Part shown: piece by piece, positions 22,630 through 33,714 of the stretch
Layout: every line of letters begins with the position of its first letter
Numbering within the stretch: position 1 is the first letter of the stretch
NCBI GenBank assembly: GCA_035048495.1
Contig: CM068546.1
Span: forward strand, 12,096,435-12,160,434
Origin: Euptelea pleiosperma
Lineage: Eukaryota > Streptophyta > Magnoliopsida > Ranunculales > Eupteleaceae
DNA length: 64,000 nt
Direction: 5' to 3'
The notes under the pieces: generated by a model
Seen by the model: only the letters and a program-made list of their open reading frames with translations
What the model was told of the DNA's origin: nothing
The model's database searches: none
Made by a program: the position numbers and the translations under genes

Positions 22630-22990
22630 TAACTCTAGTTGAGGTTATCCTTGTTACAGATGAGTATGTGTTGAACAAATCTAATCATTCTTTCTATTTG
22701 TAGCCTTTAGCTACCAAACTAGCTTTGGATTTATCAACAGTTCCATCCGCTTTTTCTTTTAAAAATCCATTTACAACTCATTGGTGTACTTCCAGGAGGA
22801 AGATCGACGAACTCCCAAGTGTTGTTTTGCATTATTGATTCATATTTATTGTTTATAGTTTCCTTCCAGTAAGGAGCTTCTGGTGATTTCATTACTTCAG
22901 TAAATGTCGATTTCCCTTGGTAATGATATAAAGTCAGGGCCAAAGCTTGTAGCCATTCAAGCCTTTTTACTTCTTTTAGGTTCCACATCT
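22630..22990 (-). pseudogene. Copia reverse transcriptase, N-terminal part
   Basis: The minus strand encodes LEWLQALALTLYHYQGK, then a PYWKETINNKYESIMQNNTW segment, PPGSTPMSCKWIFKRK, LVAKGY and finally a decayed stretch up to the hAT boundary. The W-x-x-A/T...E...N.TW and KWIFK signatures are those of the Copia RT N-terminus. The rest of the domain lies at 15504-15880 beyond the hAT insertion. Internal stops show it is inactive. Confidence 0.8.
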
Positions 22991-23559
22991 TCTTCTACAG
23001 TCTCATTATGGCCGCTAGATGCTTTATCAATAATTTTTATATCTTGTGTGGTAGTTTTAAGTGTAAAAATGTATTCAAAGAGTTCAACACATCTAAATTC
23101 TATGATAGTGTTTTCATCAATACCATTAACTTCTAAATAAACTATTGGGAATTTATAAGCACCACTGTTCAGAGCATACCCTATATTATCTTGTACAATC
23201 GTCTATGAATGTTGGGAAGTATTTTCTCCTTCTTGTTTTACTGTTTTTTAGATCACACAGATCACTGTGTATTGATTCTAAAGTTCTGTAGACCTCCTCC
23301 TTTCTGTATTTTTAAAAGGTTTTCTCGGATATTTGGATCCAAAAATAAATCTTACATTTGTTTTATCTATCTATTAATATTTTAGGTATTAAACATTAGT
23401 TCATAAGTTTTGTAAGGAAGAATAATTCACATGTCCTAGTTTATCATGTTACAAATTAAAAGATTCAGAGATATAAGGAGCAAAGATTTTATTCATAGAA
23501 TCAGTAGTTACAGTGAGTTTAAATAACCCTTTAGATGTGTCCCTTTCCCACAAAACTCC

Positions 23560-24000
23560 ATATTTCATGAGTTCAAATTATTTCTGTTGTTTTCTTTTTG
23601 AAGTCGAACAATCAGATCTTCTGGTGACATATCCGTTCTCTTATGTTTTAGTTTGTTTCTAAAATCCTTCCAAGCAGGTAGCTTTTCAATATTGTGTAAC
23701 TGTATTATAATGGACTTATTATCTTCCATCTTAAAATTTAGAAATTACATGACAAATTTCTTGGTTCCAGCATCTTGCTATGTATTTCTTCTCAAGCGTA
23801 TACCGTAACTCTTTTGCAATTCTAATAGTAGAGTAAACATCATACAGAGAATTGTCTAAACCATTCAAAATGTGATTCTTACATCAGTAGTCAGCTTTAT
23901 CCCAATCTTCCCCAATTCCTGTTCTTGTTGGTTTGTTTTCATCTTGAGAGATATTTTTGTTTTCAGTTAATACGATTGCCACGTTCAGAATGCAATAACT
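23560..24000 (-). pseudogene. Copia gag remnant
   Basis: Minus-strand translation, in pieces interrupted by stops, gives CKNHILNGLDNSLYDVYS, then AKELRYTLEKKY and KLPAWKDFRNKLKHKR. These match the pattern of the plant Copia gag (retrotran_gag) protein: a short Ala/Cys-x-x-x-I-x-x-L segment, then A-x-E-x-W-x-x-L-x-x-Y and later LP-x-x-W-x-x-F. It lies just inside the 5' LTR, as expected. Confidence 0.65.
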
Positions 24001-24019
24001 AGTAGCAAGGATAGGCCAG

Positions 24020-24952
24020 CCTTAGACATAAAGTATTCCAATCGAACCCATCATGCAAAGAAGCAAGCAAACAATCTGTAAATAGGAAGTATGAAGTGAA
24101 CTTATCAGGTTAGCGGAGAGAGGTTGAGGCACACATTTAACGCTCAGTCCTAAGGTAGAATTCGCCCCCTGCACTTTGTGAATTTGTTGACAGGCTGGAC
24201 GTCCTCCCCTAGGGTTTCACAGCCTCATCAAACAGTAGGCAGCACACCAAGACTGATGATCCTTTCAAACTGACAATGAAGACACCATCTTTGAAAATCA
24301 TAGAAAAGCAGAGCAGAAAGAGGAAGAAGAGAATAAGAGTGTTCCGCCATTTGTATTGTGTTCAGAAAAGACTGAGCACCACTATATATATAGAGCACAA
24401 AGGTAGCTGTTTGAGGATTTAATGTCGCACACTAAGTGCTCAAATGGTCAAAAAATGTATATAATCGTTAAGTGCACTAACATCCAAAAAACGGTCAAGA
24501 TATTTAGTGTAAAAACTGAAAAATAAAGAGTGGTAAATACAAGTCTCCAATGGTCAAAATGAAGAAAAGTCGAGAGAACTTTTGACCAAAAAGATAGCTC
24601 ATTAGAACCCAAAGCCCATTTGCCCCACGCTCAACCTGACTCGGCCCAGACTAGCTTGGCTTGAGCACTTGTGTGTGTGGTATGGAGTATTCTCTACTAC
24701 TAGAGCTGTACCAAGGCTCCATCTAAGTGAGATATATAAGGCCCTCAAACTCTTTCCCTATCCAATGTGGGTCTAAAGAAGTGAAAAAAAAAGTAAAAAA
24801 TGATAAGAAAAACATTTAAGTTTCCCTCCAAAAAATTTCATTCAAAATATTTTAAGGTGTAGACGTGGAGGGCGTTTAAAGTGCATGTTTAAAAACATAG
24901 AAAACCTAGGTTCAAAACTCCCTAGGTGCAAAACTGTACAAAGAACAATAAC
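24020..24952 (-). repeat. 5' LTR of the Copia element
   Basis: Direct counterpart of 10925-11875. On the minus strand it starts about TGTTATTGTTC and ends near the complement of TTAGACATAAAGTATTCC. No standard tRNA-Met primer site (TGGTATCA) is recognisable next to it, which may reflect decay or another primer tRNA. Confidence 0.75.
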
Positions 24953-24955
24953 AAC

Positions 24956-26290
24956 CAAGGTGAACAAATATAGATATTAACTAAAATCATAATTTGATTG
25001 CTTAACGGCACATCATAGACAAACAAATAACATAAAGTAATGAATAGTAAATTCTATGGGATGAAATTCCTAAATAGATCTAAACAGTTTTCAAGTTGGA
25101 CTTACATTTCAGGCAAGTCCCAACACGTAATTTTTATCCGAACCAATGCTTAGTGAATGAGCTTTATGCATTACAGAAAACTCACTAGAAGGAACAGGAA
25201 AAGTTACATATTTTCAGTCTAGTTCCTAAATAGATATATCGTTTTTTATCTCATCAACTGAAGAAAAAACTTTATAAACTGATTTATGTTTTAAAAATTC
25301 TCTTGGAATGTGTATTCCACTGGTAGTGACTTGATTAGTCATCTGGATGCATATAGGTGTACCTAAAGGATCTATTTATTAGAAAACATTCTATCTACCT
25401 GTTTTGGTATTCTTCGCGGGATTCGTTGGAGGCTCAAAATCAAAACTTGAAGAAATTGAGTTCATGTATGTTTGTTCCCTCTTTTTGTCCAAGGCTACAT
25501 TTCCTTGAGATATTGCATGATAATTGCCCTATTGATGGTGTAATTCTGACAAATCCAGGGCACGTCCAACTGAGAATACCACAAAGAGGAAAATGCTAAC
25601 CATCTTTTGAATCACCTTCACTTGCATTCTCAATGAAAACATGTAAGTTTCCACAATTAAGTCTATATGCTATCTTTGTGCTATCTAATCCAAGAGGTGG
25701 CCCATTTTGTGTAGTTTCCTGATCAATCATTGGGATTTCAATATTCTCGCTGTAAATTTGAATCATCTCTGGCACTGAGATCATGGTTTAGTGCCTGTGG
25801 GCATCACTGTGATATCATTGTTTGGTGATGCACCCCCTCTTGGATGGCCATAGCCAAGATTGCACCAGTTATGAGTCTTATCACCTGATTAATGAACTTA
25901 TTTGTGTTATTTTGTAGTCTCATTCTTATCAAACTTGTTCTGTAGAATAATACTGCTGAGAATCAACTAGTGCTCTTGGAGATCCTAAGTCATTGATACC
26001 ATCCTTAAGAACCCAGGGCTTTGAAGGTGGAGTGGGTGATGAAGCTGATGACCCATGAGGACAGGAGATAACCAGAATGATCTACTCTATACCAAGAGGT
26101 TTTTCCATGCGGCGACGTATACGGGCTTTCGTATATTGGATTTTCGTTGTATGGTGTCTACACGCTATGCACAAAACGAAATTGTTATTCCCTAGTGGAG
26201 CTAGTTTGAATGTTATTAGTAGCAAGGTTAGAGAAATCGGCTGGATCGGTTGCGCACGTGAGGTGTGTGGGCTAATGGGAGAGAGTGCGA
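24956..26290 (-). other. unidentified coding-like remnants, probably reverse-transcribing element
   Basis: A 62-codon minus-strand frame (25596-25784) and decayed frames upstream of it on the same strand (25790-26240, including a segment reading RKPVYVAAWKN) look like pieces of one polyprotein. The composition and decay suggest a retroelement or an endogenous pararetrovirus-like insert, but I do not recognise a catalytic domain and make no assignment. Multiple stops mean it is not functional. It directly abuts the 5' LTR of the Copia element. Confidence 0.3.
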
Positions 26291-26425
26291 AAAAGTTGTT
26301 GAAGAGAAGAAAGGTGTTGTATACTCTTATCTGATTCACAGAGTGAAAACTCTCAAATGGTGTTGCCCGTGGATGTAGCCATGCTGGTGAACCACGTAAA
26401 TCTCCGTGCCTATTTTATATGGTTG
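26291..26425 (+). repeat. Copia-type LTR fragment
   Basis: Contains CCGTGGATGTAGCCATGC and GGTGAACCACGTAAATCTCC, a motif set found near the 3' side of LTRs in several plant Copia lineages. The same set recurs at 50845-50890 (CCGTGGAGGTAGCCATTAAG, GGTGAACCACGTAAA). Flanking element sequence is missing or unrecognisable. Confidence 0.55.
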
Positions 26426-27076
26426 TTTTGTTTATTTTTTTCTCTTGCTTTTGTGTTGCCATTACGCCTCGTTTTTAGAAGAAAAAAAATCTTATATCGG
26501 AGCGTAAATTGAAAGGCTTGGTTAGAAGCTGTAATGCAGACCCCCACCCCTGGCTGGCTGGGGGAACTTGCCCCCCTATCTCGTGGAAAAGGCAGCCTTA
26601 TACATATAGGCAATGGCCCTGGCAGCTCTGGAATCGGCTCCACCTGGGGCGGCTTGCAGTAATTCTGGGTGTTGCTAGTGATATGATCTGTCTGTCGTTA
26701 TGCAATTTAGGCCCTGCTGCTTGGTATCCTGTCTGTAGTTTGCAGGACATGTTTTTAGGCAAATATTTGATAATCAAATTGCAAACATTTGTTGGGCTTT
26801 TTCGATGTCAATTAGAACAGCTCGACTTCTTTTAGTCTTTTACCTTTTTTTAAGTTCTTAATGAAAAGAAGACATTTTCTCGATTTTTATAGCTATTGCA
26901 GTCGCTGAAGCAGCTATTGTTTCGTCAATTTATCGTAACACACAGAAAATCAACTCGTATGTTTAATTTTAATAGGTCATTTGCATACAAGAAAATTTCT
27001 TACATCAGAAAGTGAAGATCATTTGCAGAGATTTGTCTTTTGGGCCACCATTCAAAGGGTGACCCACCAATTGATA
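26426..27076. other. non-coding stretch, nothing recognised
   Basis: A 108-codon frame at 26509-26835 has no recognisable domain and a composition rich in Trp and Pro, so I treat it as chance. A C-rich patch (about 26540-26580) and T-rich flanks are the only visible features. Confidence 0.4.
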
Positions 27077-27084
27077 GTCTAGAT

Positions 27085-27151
27085 CAAGGGTTTAAATGGT
27101 CCCGTTAACGGGGTCACATCAGTCACGTCTGAGTAAAATCCTCGATAATAG

Positions 27152-27188
<37 letters not shown>

Positions 27189-27336
27189 TTTTCAAAATAA
27201 TGATCATTATTTCCATTATAATGGATATCATATTTTTTCGTTTTAGGGCATTATAACGGGAAAAAACAATACGGGGTTGGAGCGTTGCCATTATAACAAC
27301 CATTATTTTTGTTATAACGGCCATTTTTAAACCATG
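27085..27336. mobile_element. hAT-type MITE, 252 bp, with (TA)n
   Basis: Left end CAAGGGTTTAAATGG, right end on the minus strand CATGGTTTAAAAATGG, like the element at 5909-6190. The interior again repeats CGTTATAA and GGCCATT words. A (TA)n tract of about 28 nt lies at 27155-27184. The flanks GTCTAGAT and GTCTCTAG agree at five of eight positions, a decayed target duplication. Confidence 0.65.
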
Positions 27337-27724
27337 GTCTCTAGACTGATGAGTCCATTGGCCACCTATGTACCATATGACGTTATGATCCAGTGAGGAC
27401 GATGGACCTCACGTGCAAATCATAGTTACCAGAAAAATGCTTCCCTGTGGAATTGGAGTTCTGGGAAACGCTCGATAGAGTTCCCCTCACAAAGGAAACT
27501 CCAGGAAACGTTTGGCAAACGATAATGGAAATGTGACAGGAAATGTTAATAAAATAGATTTTTCTACTTTTATTCTAATTTACATGTAATTTAATTTGAA
27601 GTCTTTTGGATTTTGTACCATATATCTCTAAGTATGAGTGTATTAGTAGATTTCTTTAACAACCATATGGTTGGTTTAAAGATATTAGAGAGCTTAAAGG
27701 AACAAAATAATGGTGAGCATGATG

Positions 27725-28180
27725 GTGTTGCAGGTTGTTTGAAGAAGCCGAGGCTAAAGCCATAAGGTGGGGTCTTCAAGTTGCAGGTCGTTTTGGGATG
27801 AGACAGCTGATAGTGGAGTCAGATGCCTTGGGTCTAATTCAAGCTTTAAAGGTGGGTTCATCATCTGTGGGTAGGACCTCTTCAGCTGTTGCCGCAGGTA
27901 TCTTATCTCTCTCGATCCTTTTCTTCTCTCTTTTGATTTTGTTCCCCGTTCTTTGAATGGGGTTGCACATACTTTAGCCTCTAAGGCTTTAAATTTTTTG
28001 CAGACTGGTATATGGGACAAGGACTTCCCTCTCGATCATTTTCTTATGTCTCTTTTGATTTTGTTCCTCGCTCTTTGAATGGGGTTGCACATACTTTAGC
28101 CTCTAAGGCCTTAAATTTTTTGCGTATTGGTTTATGGGACAAGGACTTCCCTCCAATATATGGCTACGTTTAGTAATGGA
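27725..28180 (+). pseudogene. RNase H-like (RVT_3) fragment of a plant LINE or related gene
   Basis: The plus strand encodes AEAKAIRWGLQVAGRFG, IVESDALGLIQALK and, further on, a NGVAHTLASKALNFL segment. This is the order seen in the RVT_3 RNase H-like domain: E-A-A-x-W/G-L, then E-S-D-A, then the N-x-x-A-H-x-L-A motif. The region coding the last part (about 27905-28030) is duplicated in tandem at 28031-28150 with about ten differences. Frame breaks separate the parts, so it is inactive. Confidence 0.7.
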
Positions 28181-28218
28181 CGGAGAGGGTCGTCCCTCTA
28201 GTTCCTGGTAATCTCTGT

Positions 28219-28365
28219 TTATATTTTTTTTACCATATCATTTTTTTTGGGTAGTTAAGCCTGTTTTTAAAGAGATCAGTAACTCGGTGTAGGCGGGTAT
28301 TGAACCCAAGTCTATGGTATCATCACCCACAAACTTTACCAACTGAGCAAGCTGGCACCTTCTAA
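28219..28365 (-). mobile_element. tRNA-derived SINE
   Basis: On the minus strand the sequence reads CCAGCTTGCTCAGTTGGT (A-box-like, 28338-28355) and, about 40 nt later, GGTTCAATACC (B-box-like, 28296-28306). A-rich runs follow at 28219-28250. A split pol III promoter with an A-rich 3' tail is the layout of a tRNA-related SINE. The tRNA fold is not good enough for a real tRNA gene. Flanking duplications were not identified. Confidence 0.65.
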
Positions 28366-28670
28366 GTTACCTACTTGTTTCTCTACTATCTTTTATTAAT
28401 ATTTCTCAAATTTTCTATAAGATTTTCTTTTTATTTTTACATTAATTGAATGCTCATACGTTTCTCACATGTTTTTCCTACTATTTCCTTCCCGCTTCTT
28501 TTATCATTTCGAAACCGTTTCACTTTCCGTTCAAACTAACATTTTCCTCGATGTTTCTCACTCATTTCCCGTTTCCCATTTCCTGTACCAAGTATTTATT
28601 TTCAGATGTTGTTTTCCATTTTTGTTTCTTACACCGTTTCCCGTACCTGTTCCCGTATCTGCCAACTATG

Positions 28671-29446
28671 CTTCCAATCCAATTGGTGTATGCCCAGTTT
28701 TTTCATGACCTTTCAATTTGTGGTCAAACATTTATGGGTCGTCCTGAGGACCATCAACAGCGTAGACCCCACAAAGGACGTCCTCTTGTGGAAGATAACA
28801 ACAATATTCCATTAGAATAATGGTATTTATACTATCATCAAACGCCATCCTCTTTACGGTCAAGAGCATTGAATGATCTTTGAGATTTGTGTGGTGGGAA
28901 TCCCAAGGACATGAGGTGGGGTAGACCTAAGTACAAGAGTCATCGAAGAATGATAGTGTGGAAAATTTTCTTCACCTCACGATCCTCAATATCAGCTTGC
29001 TTTCTCTATTGGTTGGACGTCTACAAAACCACTGCGATACTAAGTAAGAGGAGGAGGAGTTGCAAGTGAATTGATTGGAGATGAGATGTGATGTGATTAG
29101 ATGGTATCAGATGGATCATACCTTTGCTCATGACCTTAATTTATAGATTCTGATGGAAGTTCTATTCCGGGAAGGATTATGACTTAATGGGGGCTTTCTA
29201 TTCATCAGATATGTTGTATGAAGGAAAGTCTCCATTCTTACCATATCATAGGGAGTTTAACTTTGGAAGGACTAAGAGTTTGAAAGACCTATTCCTTGGT
29301 TTAGTCGAACAAGGAAAAGTCTCTATTCTCAGTGTGTTAAGTCAGAGGAAGTCTAATTTTGGAAGGAATTGGAATCTCCATAGAATTCTTTTATTATTAG
29401 CGTAGACTAATAATTAGGAAGTCATCTAAGAAGTGTTTGTTAAAAA
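28671..29446. other. non-coding stretch
   Basis: No gene is supported. The part near 28735-28800 (GTCCTGAGGACCATCAACAG, GGACGTCCTCTTG) resembles blocks at 42440-42530 and 42600-42690, so a dispersed repeat is likely. 29180-29400 has internal similarity (GGGAGTTTAACTTTGGAAGG and GGAAGTCTAATTTTGGAAGG). Confidence 0.4.
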
Positions 29447-30700
29447 AGTAACTGATTTGATAATTGTCCATGTGTTTCTAGATATCCGCGCAATAGGGCT
29501 AAAGTCGCCACAAACGATAGGCCCAAGTAATAGCTCTCAGACTTGACTTAACTTGCCGAGAACCTTGACCTCTTCACTAACCTATCCGACCCGACTCAAA
29601 GGTTGGTTTGGCAGAGGAGAGTCGGCTGGTTGGAGGGAACCAACTCGGGCGAATGGGTCAGTTCACCTAGTTAGCCGACATCATTCCCCCAAGATAATCT
29701 CTACCTAACCCCTATCCGATGGGATATATCCTACCTATTACGGATGAGATCTCCCATATCTATGTAGGTTGGTATCTAAGATTAACCAATATGAAATGAT
29801 GAGAGATGGGCATATTGAAGCAACACGCCAGAAGGTACAACCTACCTACATAGGTTGCCATGCCCTCATCATGATTGTGCAACAGTAGATCCAAAGTCTC
29901 AACCATTTCCCTCCCTATAAATAGGGGGCTCATTCATTGAAGAAGGGGTTGAGGGTTGCAAGCTCTGTCCCATATATCTCTCTCACCAGCCCCCTAACCT
30001 AACTTGAGTAGCTGACTCCCTAGCTAAAGTTAGAGAGTGGCTAGTTAAATACTCAAGTTGAGCATTTGAGGTGTAGGATAGGTTTTACCCTTAAGATTAG
30101 AAAATTGACCCCACATTCTTTGGTGTCGTATGTGTGAATGACGTAGCCAGTTGTTCATACCTCAATATTAGCCATGGTGAGTAGAAGTAGGAATCTGTCC
30201 CTTAAGAACAAAGCTCCCCATTTCGTCACATCCCTTGAATACGCTGGCCCTTCCGTCGAGCATGAAGAGCCGGTGCATTAGCTATCTAACATACACAGAC
30301 TCCAACAGGAGCAAGCAAGGATATTGGAAGAGATCTCTTGTAAGAATCTTGAGCTCAGGAGAAAGCTCGTGGCAATCTTGGGTTAGGGGGAGTTCCAAGA
30401 AGGATAAGAACAGCCAGAAGATGGCCCTTCTAGCCCTTTTAATCGTTTGTCCCCTCCCTACGAGCATGGAACTGGCTCATCCATCAACTGTAGCGACTGA
30501 AAACATGTTGAGGTGTAGGAGACAAATCACCTTGGCTAGGCCCTTGCCTTAAAGGCATGAAGGATGTCAAGGGTCTGACCAAACAGTTTCTTTAGAAGCT
30601 ACGCAGTTCCCGGTTGTCGAGGGAAACCGGTCTTCAGCTTGGGAACGTCCGCATGGAGCTGTTATTTTCAAACTGGAAAGGATGAAAGAGGAGTTATGAA
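29447..30700 (+). mobile_element. Gypsy-type 5' LTR with start of gag
   Basis: The LTR (about 29447-30112) includes a TATA-like CTATAAATAGGGGG at about 29916 and ends in TTACCCTTAAGATTAG...TTGACCCCACA. It is followed by TTTGGTGTCGTATGTGTG, which matches the TTTGGCGCCGTCTGTGGG junction typical after the 5' LTR of many plant Gypsy elements. From about 30177 a decayed gag-like frame begins (MVSRSRN, then IHRLQQEQARILEEI in pieces) and fades by 30700. Related LTR pieces lie at 33715-34090 and 35355-35725. Confidence 0.65.
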
Positions 30701-30935
30701 TTCACTATATCTCTCTCAAAGCTTTGTTTGATTTTTGATTTTTTCAAAAATCACAAGCAGGTGTGTCTACCTACCCTTGCCGCCATCTCTAGATTGATTT
30801 TAGGGATTGTTTGCTTCTTGTTTGGAATTTTTCTAACATCCTGTGTGAAAGCTGGTTTTTACATCCTCTAGATGGCTAGTTCGAGTGCTTTGGGTGTTTC
30901 TACTGCTGAGGACAAGTCGTCATTCATGGAGGGAA

Positions 30936-32549
30936 TGTTGAGACCCCAGCTTGGAAAGCCTATGTGGACGCCTTGATTGTAGGAGTCATTATAGCCTTTA
31001 TTTGTTAAGATATTTTGAATAATAGTTCCTATGGATCTGCTGCAGTAAATAATAGATTGTATACGATCTGCAATAGGATAGTCATTAATTAGTTTTCTTC
31101 CTTATTAAAGAGTGAATCATGCAAGATTTCATTTATTTAATTAGTAAGTGAAGTCCATGTATTTATAAACGTGGAATCAATGAGAAAGAGCATCAAAGAA
31201 TTAATAACTTAACCTTTTCTCTTCTTTCATATCTTTCTTATCATTTTCCCTCTTCCATATCTTCTTTCTAATTAAACTCGGCCACGTTAAGACAGAGTCT
31301 TAACATACAGAGTCTTAACATTGGTATCAAAGTAGACTGTTTACAATGGAACTAAAGTCGAGAAATCCCAATTTGCAAGAGTTGAACCCTACAGAAGCTG
31401 AATCAATAGAGGAGTGTGTGTCTTCCTTAGAAGTTCGGGTAGAAGCACGGTTCGCTAGTATAGAGGATCAGAACCACACTCTTCAACTACAATTGAATAA
31501 CATCCAATTAATTCTCGCTTCAGGCGCTACTTCAACTGCATGAGGAGTGATGCAAAGGCAAATCACCTTTTCAAGCCGGATCGGTAGCTATCAAGGATCC
31601 CCTACAATATGTTAGTTATTCGATTTAGACACGGACTGTCTAATTGGACTTCCCAAAGTTTTGGGGAGAGGATGCATTAGATTGGGTTACCCGAGCCAAA
31701 CGTTTTTTTTGCTACCATCAAACCGACGGGTTGCGTGAAGACTTGCAGATCGAGGTTCGAACACATAAATCCAAGTCTCTTTCTGAAGCGATTGCATTGG
31801 CTCGGCTGTTTGAAGAGAGACAATTTTTGCAGAAGCCTGTCAAAAGCATGAACAGTCTCAAGCCACCAACCATCATTCCTGCATCACAACCACATCCTAA
31901 CAACTCATCTGCTCTCCCTCCTATTCGATGCCTCACTCCCTTAGAGATGCATGAACCCAAGGATAAAAGGCTTTGTTTTAATTGCGATGAATAATTCAAG
32001 CCATGACATAGATGTAAGAGAATACGACTGCTTCTTATTGATGAAAACTAGCCCGAAGAAGAAGAAATAACAAACGAAGAAGATGACCCACTCGAGAAAT
32101 ACCCGATTAAAGATGCAACCTAGGGTGGTCGTTTCCCCGAGTTTCAGGCTTGTGGACAAACCATCGTTCATGGAGGAGGGAATGTTGAGACCCCAGCTTG
32201 GAACGCCTACGTGGAAGCCTTGATTGTGGGAGCTGTTATAGCCTTTATTTGTTAAGATATTTTGAATAATATATCCTATGGATCTGCTGTAGTAAATAAC
32301 AGATCGTATACGATCTGCATTAGGATAGTCATTAATTAGTTTCCTTCCTTATTAAAAAGTGAGTCATGTAAGATTTATTTTCCTTAATTAGTAAGTGAAG
32401 TCCATGTATTTATAGACGTGAAATCAATGAAAAAGAGCATCAAGGAATTAATAACTTAACCTCCTCTTTCATATCTTGTTTATCCTCTTCCCTCTTCCAT
32501 TTCTTCTTTCTAATTAAACTCAATCACGTTAAGACAGAGAGTCCTAACA
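30936..32549 (+). mobile_element. short LTR element with gag only (TR-GAG-like Gypsy derivative)
   Basis: Two direct LTRs, 30936-31320 and 32183-32549, both start TGTTGAGACCCCAGCTTGGA and end in TTAACA/CTAACA. The 5' LTR is followed by TTGGTATCAAAG, a tRNA-Met primer-site match. The 3' LTR is preceded by the purine-rich GGAGGAGGGAA. The internal 860 nt code only for gag pieces; no protease, RT or integrase is present, so the element would depend on enzymes from elsewhere. No target duplication is visible, and the bases before the 5' LTR (CATTCATGGAGGGAA) resemble the element's own polypurine-tract region. Confidence 0.8.
31346..32150 (+). pseudogene. Gypsy gag remnant with zinc knuckle
   Basis: Starts MELKSRNPNLQELNPTEAES, has a Glu-rich coiled segment, then a DFPKFWGEDALDW stretch and later RLCFNCDE, the first half of a Cys-Cys-His-Cys nucleocapsid knuckle. 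A stop right after NCDE and several others break the frame. The segment between QTDGL and REDLQIEVRTHK joins two parts that are normally far apart, so a large internal deletion is likely. Confidence 0.7.
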
Positions 32550-32817
32550 CCCTGGGTCATCGATTAAGGGGCAAGTGCTTATATATCTGGTATACTCTCA
32601 ATCTTTTCTAATTTTCAGTCCATTAGACCTTATATTGTTTTAGCTAGTGGGTCCACTCGTAAAATTATGAAGAAATGTGATATTTACCCTACTACATATT
32701 TTTTTGTCCTCCACTTTGCTTATTCATGACTTTCTATTTAATTTGTTATTTGTTAGTTAACTCACTAAATTCTTACAGTGATCAGTAACATTTTTTCCTA
32801 TTTCTTGTATTTTTCAG

Positions 32818-33290
32818 GATCTCCAGACGAATAAGGTAATAGGTTTGGGGCATGAAAATGATGGTTTATATTACTTGGATCTTGGTGCACCTACCTCTGT
32901 GATGAGTGCAACCGTGTCGCCACTTCAGTGGCATTTTCGTTTGCGCCATCTTTCATTGTCTAATTTACGCCATGTCATACCTAAGTTGAGTTTAGTGTCT
33001 GTTTTAGAATGTCAATCTTGTCAGTTAGGCAAGCATCACTTTATTTCTTTTCCAAATCGTATTGAGTCGTAAGTCTAGTCCATTTGATGTAATCCACACG
33101 GATATTTAAGATCCTTCAAGAATAAAAAGTTTATTTGATTTTTATTATTTTGTTGTGTTTGTAAATGATTATTCTAGAATGACATGGTTGTTTTTGTTAA
33201 AAGATCGTTTTGAACTATCATGTGTTTTTACCATGTTTTATAATGAGATATATGTTCAGTTTGGCAAGCCTGCAAAGTACAAGACTCGAT
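32818..33290 (+). pseudogene. Copia GAG-pre-integrase and integrase N-part
   Basis: An open stretch (32845-33072) encodes GLYYLDLGAP, LQWHFRLRHLSLSNLRHV and LECQSCQLGKHH, i.e. the HHCC zinc-binding region before the integrase core with H-x-R-x-x-H and C-x-x-C. It continues, broken, to about 33290 through a stretch where D and D positions of the integrase core would lie. The fragment follows the TR-GAG element but belongs to the Copia class, so it is a separate insertion remnant. Confidence 0.75.
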
Positions 33291-33714
33291 TTCAAGAAAC
33301 GAAGTAGAAACTAGAAATGAGAAGACAATACTTTCACCCCAGCAAGACGAGAGCAATTAAGCAACAAAGGCCAAAACCAACAAACAAACGCCGAAGAAAA
33401 ATGGAGCAATGGCAGCACAAATAAGATTGTACTAACCAACCTCGCTCAATTTTTACAAGTACGAGCCCCTCAGATTCGCACACATACTCTTCAAACAAAG
33501 CATTGAGATCAAGCTTGATAGACGAAGAAGTCCAATCATCACACCGTCATTGAAATATAGAACAACTTTATATGAATTCCCGCCAAAATCTTGAGTAGAC
33601 ACGCGGTCAGTAGATATCAATCGGTTCATATTCCCACTACGCGAAGACAAGACCATCCGATAAGTCTCCCCTCGGCAAAATAGGAATTGGGGGTGAACGT
33701 AAGTGCCAAAAAAG

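Larger units (their letters stand above)
10925..24955 (-). mobile_element. Copia LTR retrotransposon, old, split by nested insertions
   Basis: Two diverged long repeats of about 0.95 kb (10925-11875 and 24020-24952) face the same way and bracket Copia protein remnants that all read on the minus strand in the right order: gag (23560-24000), RT N-terminal part (22630-22990), RT continuation (15504-15880) and RNase H (14784-15038). The right repeat is therefore the 5' LTR and the left one the 3' LTR. The internal region is interrupted by the hAT element 15889-22610 and by a 2.1-kb insertion at about 12374-14480. Many stops, frame changes and LTR mismatches show it is long dead. Both LTRs read TGTTATT at their minus-strand start; the other LTR end and the target duplication are not clear. 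Confidence 0.8.
27421..28670. mobile_element. possible hAT-type element with GGGAAACG motif, carrying nested inserts
   Basis: Left end CATAGTTACCAG; the right end on the minus strand is CATAGTTGGCAG. The left 120 nt repeat GGGAAACG and GGAAACT words and the right 230 nt repeat their complements (TTTCCCGT, GTTTCC). Flanking GTGCAAAT / CTTCCAAT agree at five of eight positions, so the duplication is decayed or the ends are slightly misplaced. A LINE-type RNase H fragment and a SINE lie inside. Confidence 0.5.

Noticed and set aside
26509..26835. 108-codon plus-strand frame rich in Trp and Pro
   Set aside because: No domain or homologue recognised, and no supporting splice or promoter signals.
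28290..28362. tRNA gene on the minus strand
   Set aside because: A- and B-box-like words are present but no cloverleaf with a proper acceptor stem can be drawn; with the A-rich tail a SINE fits better.
28446..28820. 124-codon plus-strand frame
   Set aside because: It reads through the TTTCCCGT/GTTTCC motif array of the element 27421-28670; a Phe-rich chance translation.
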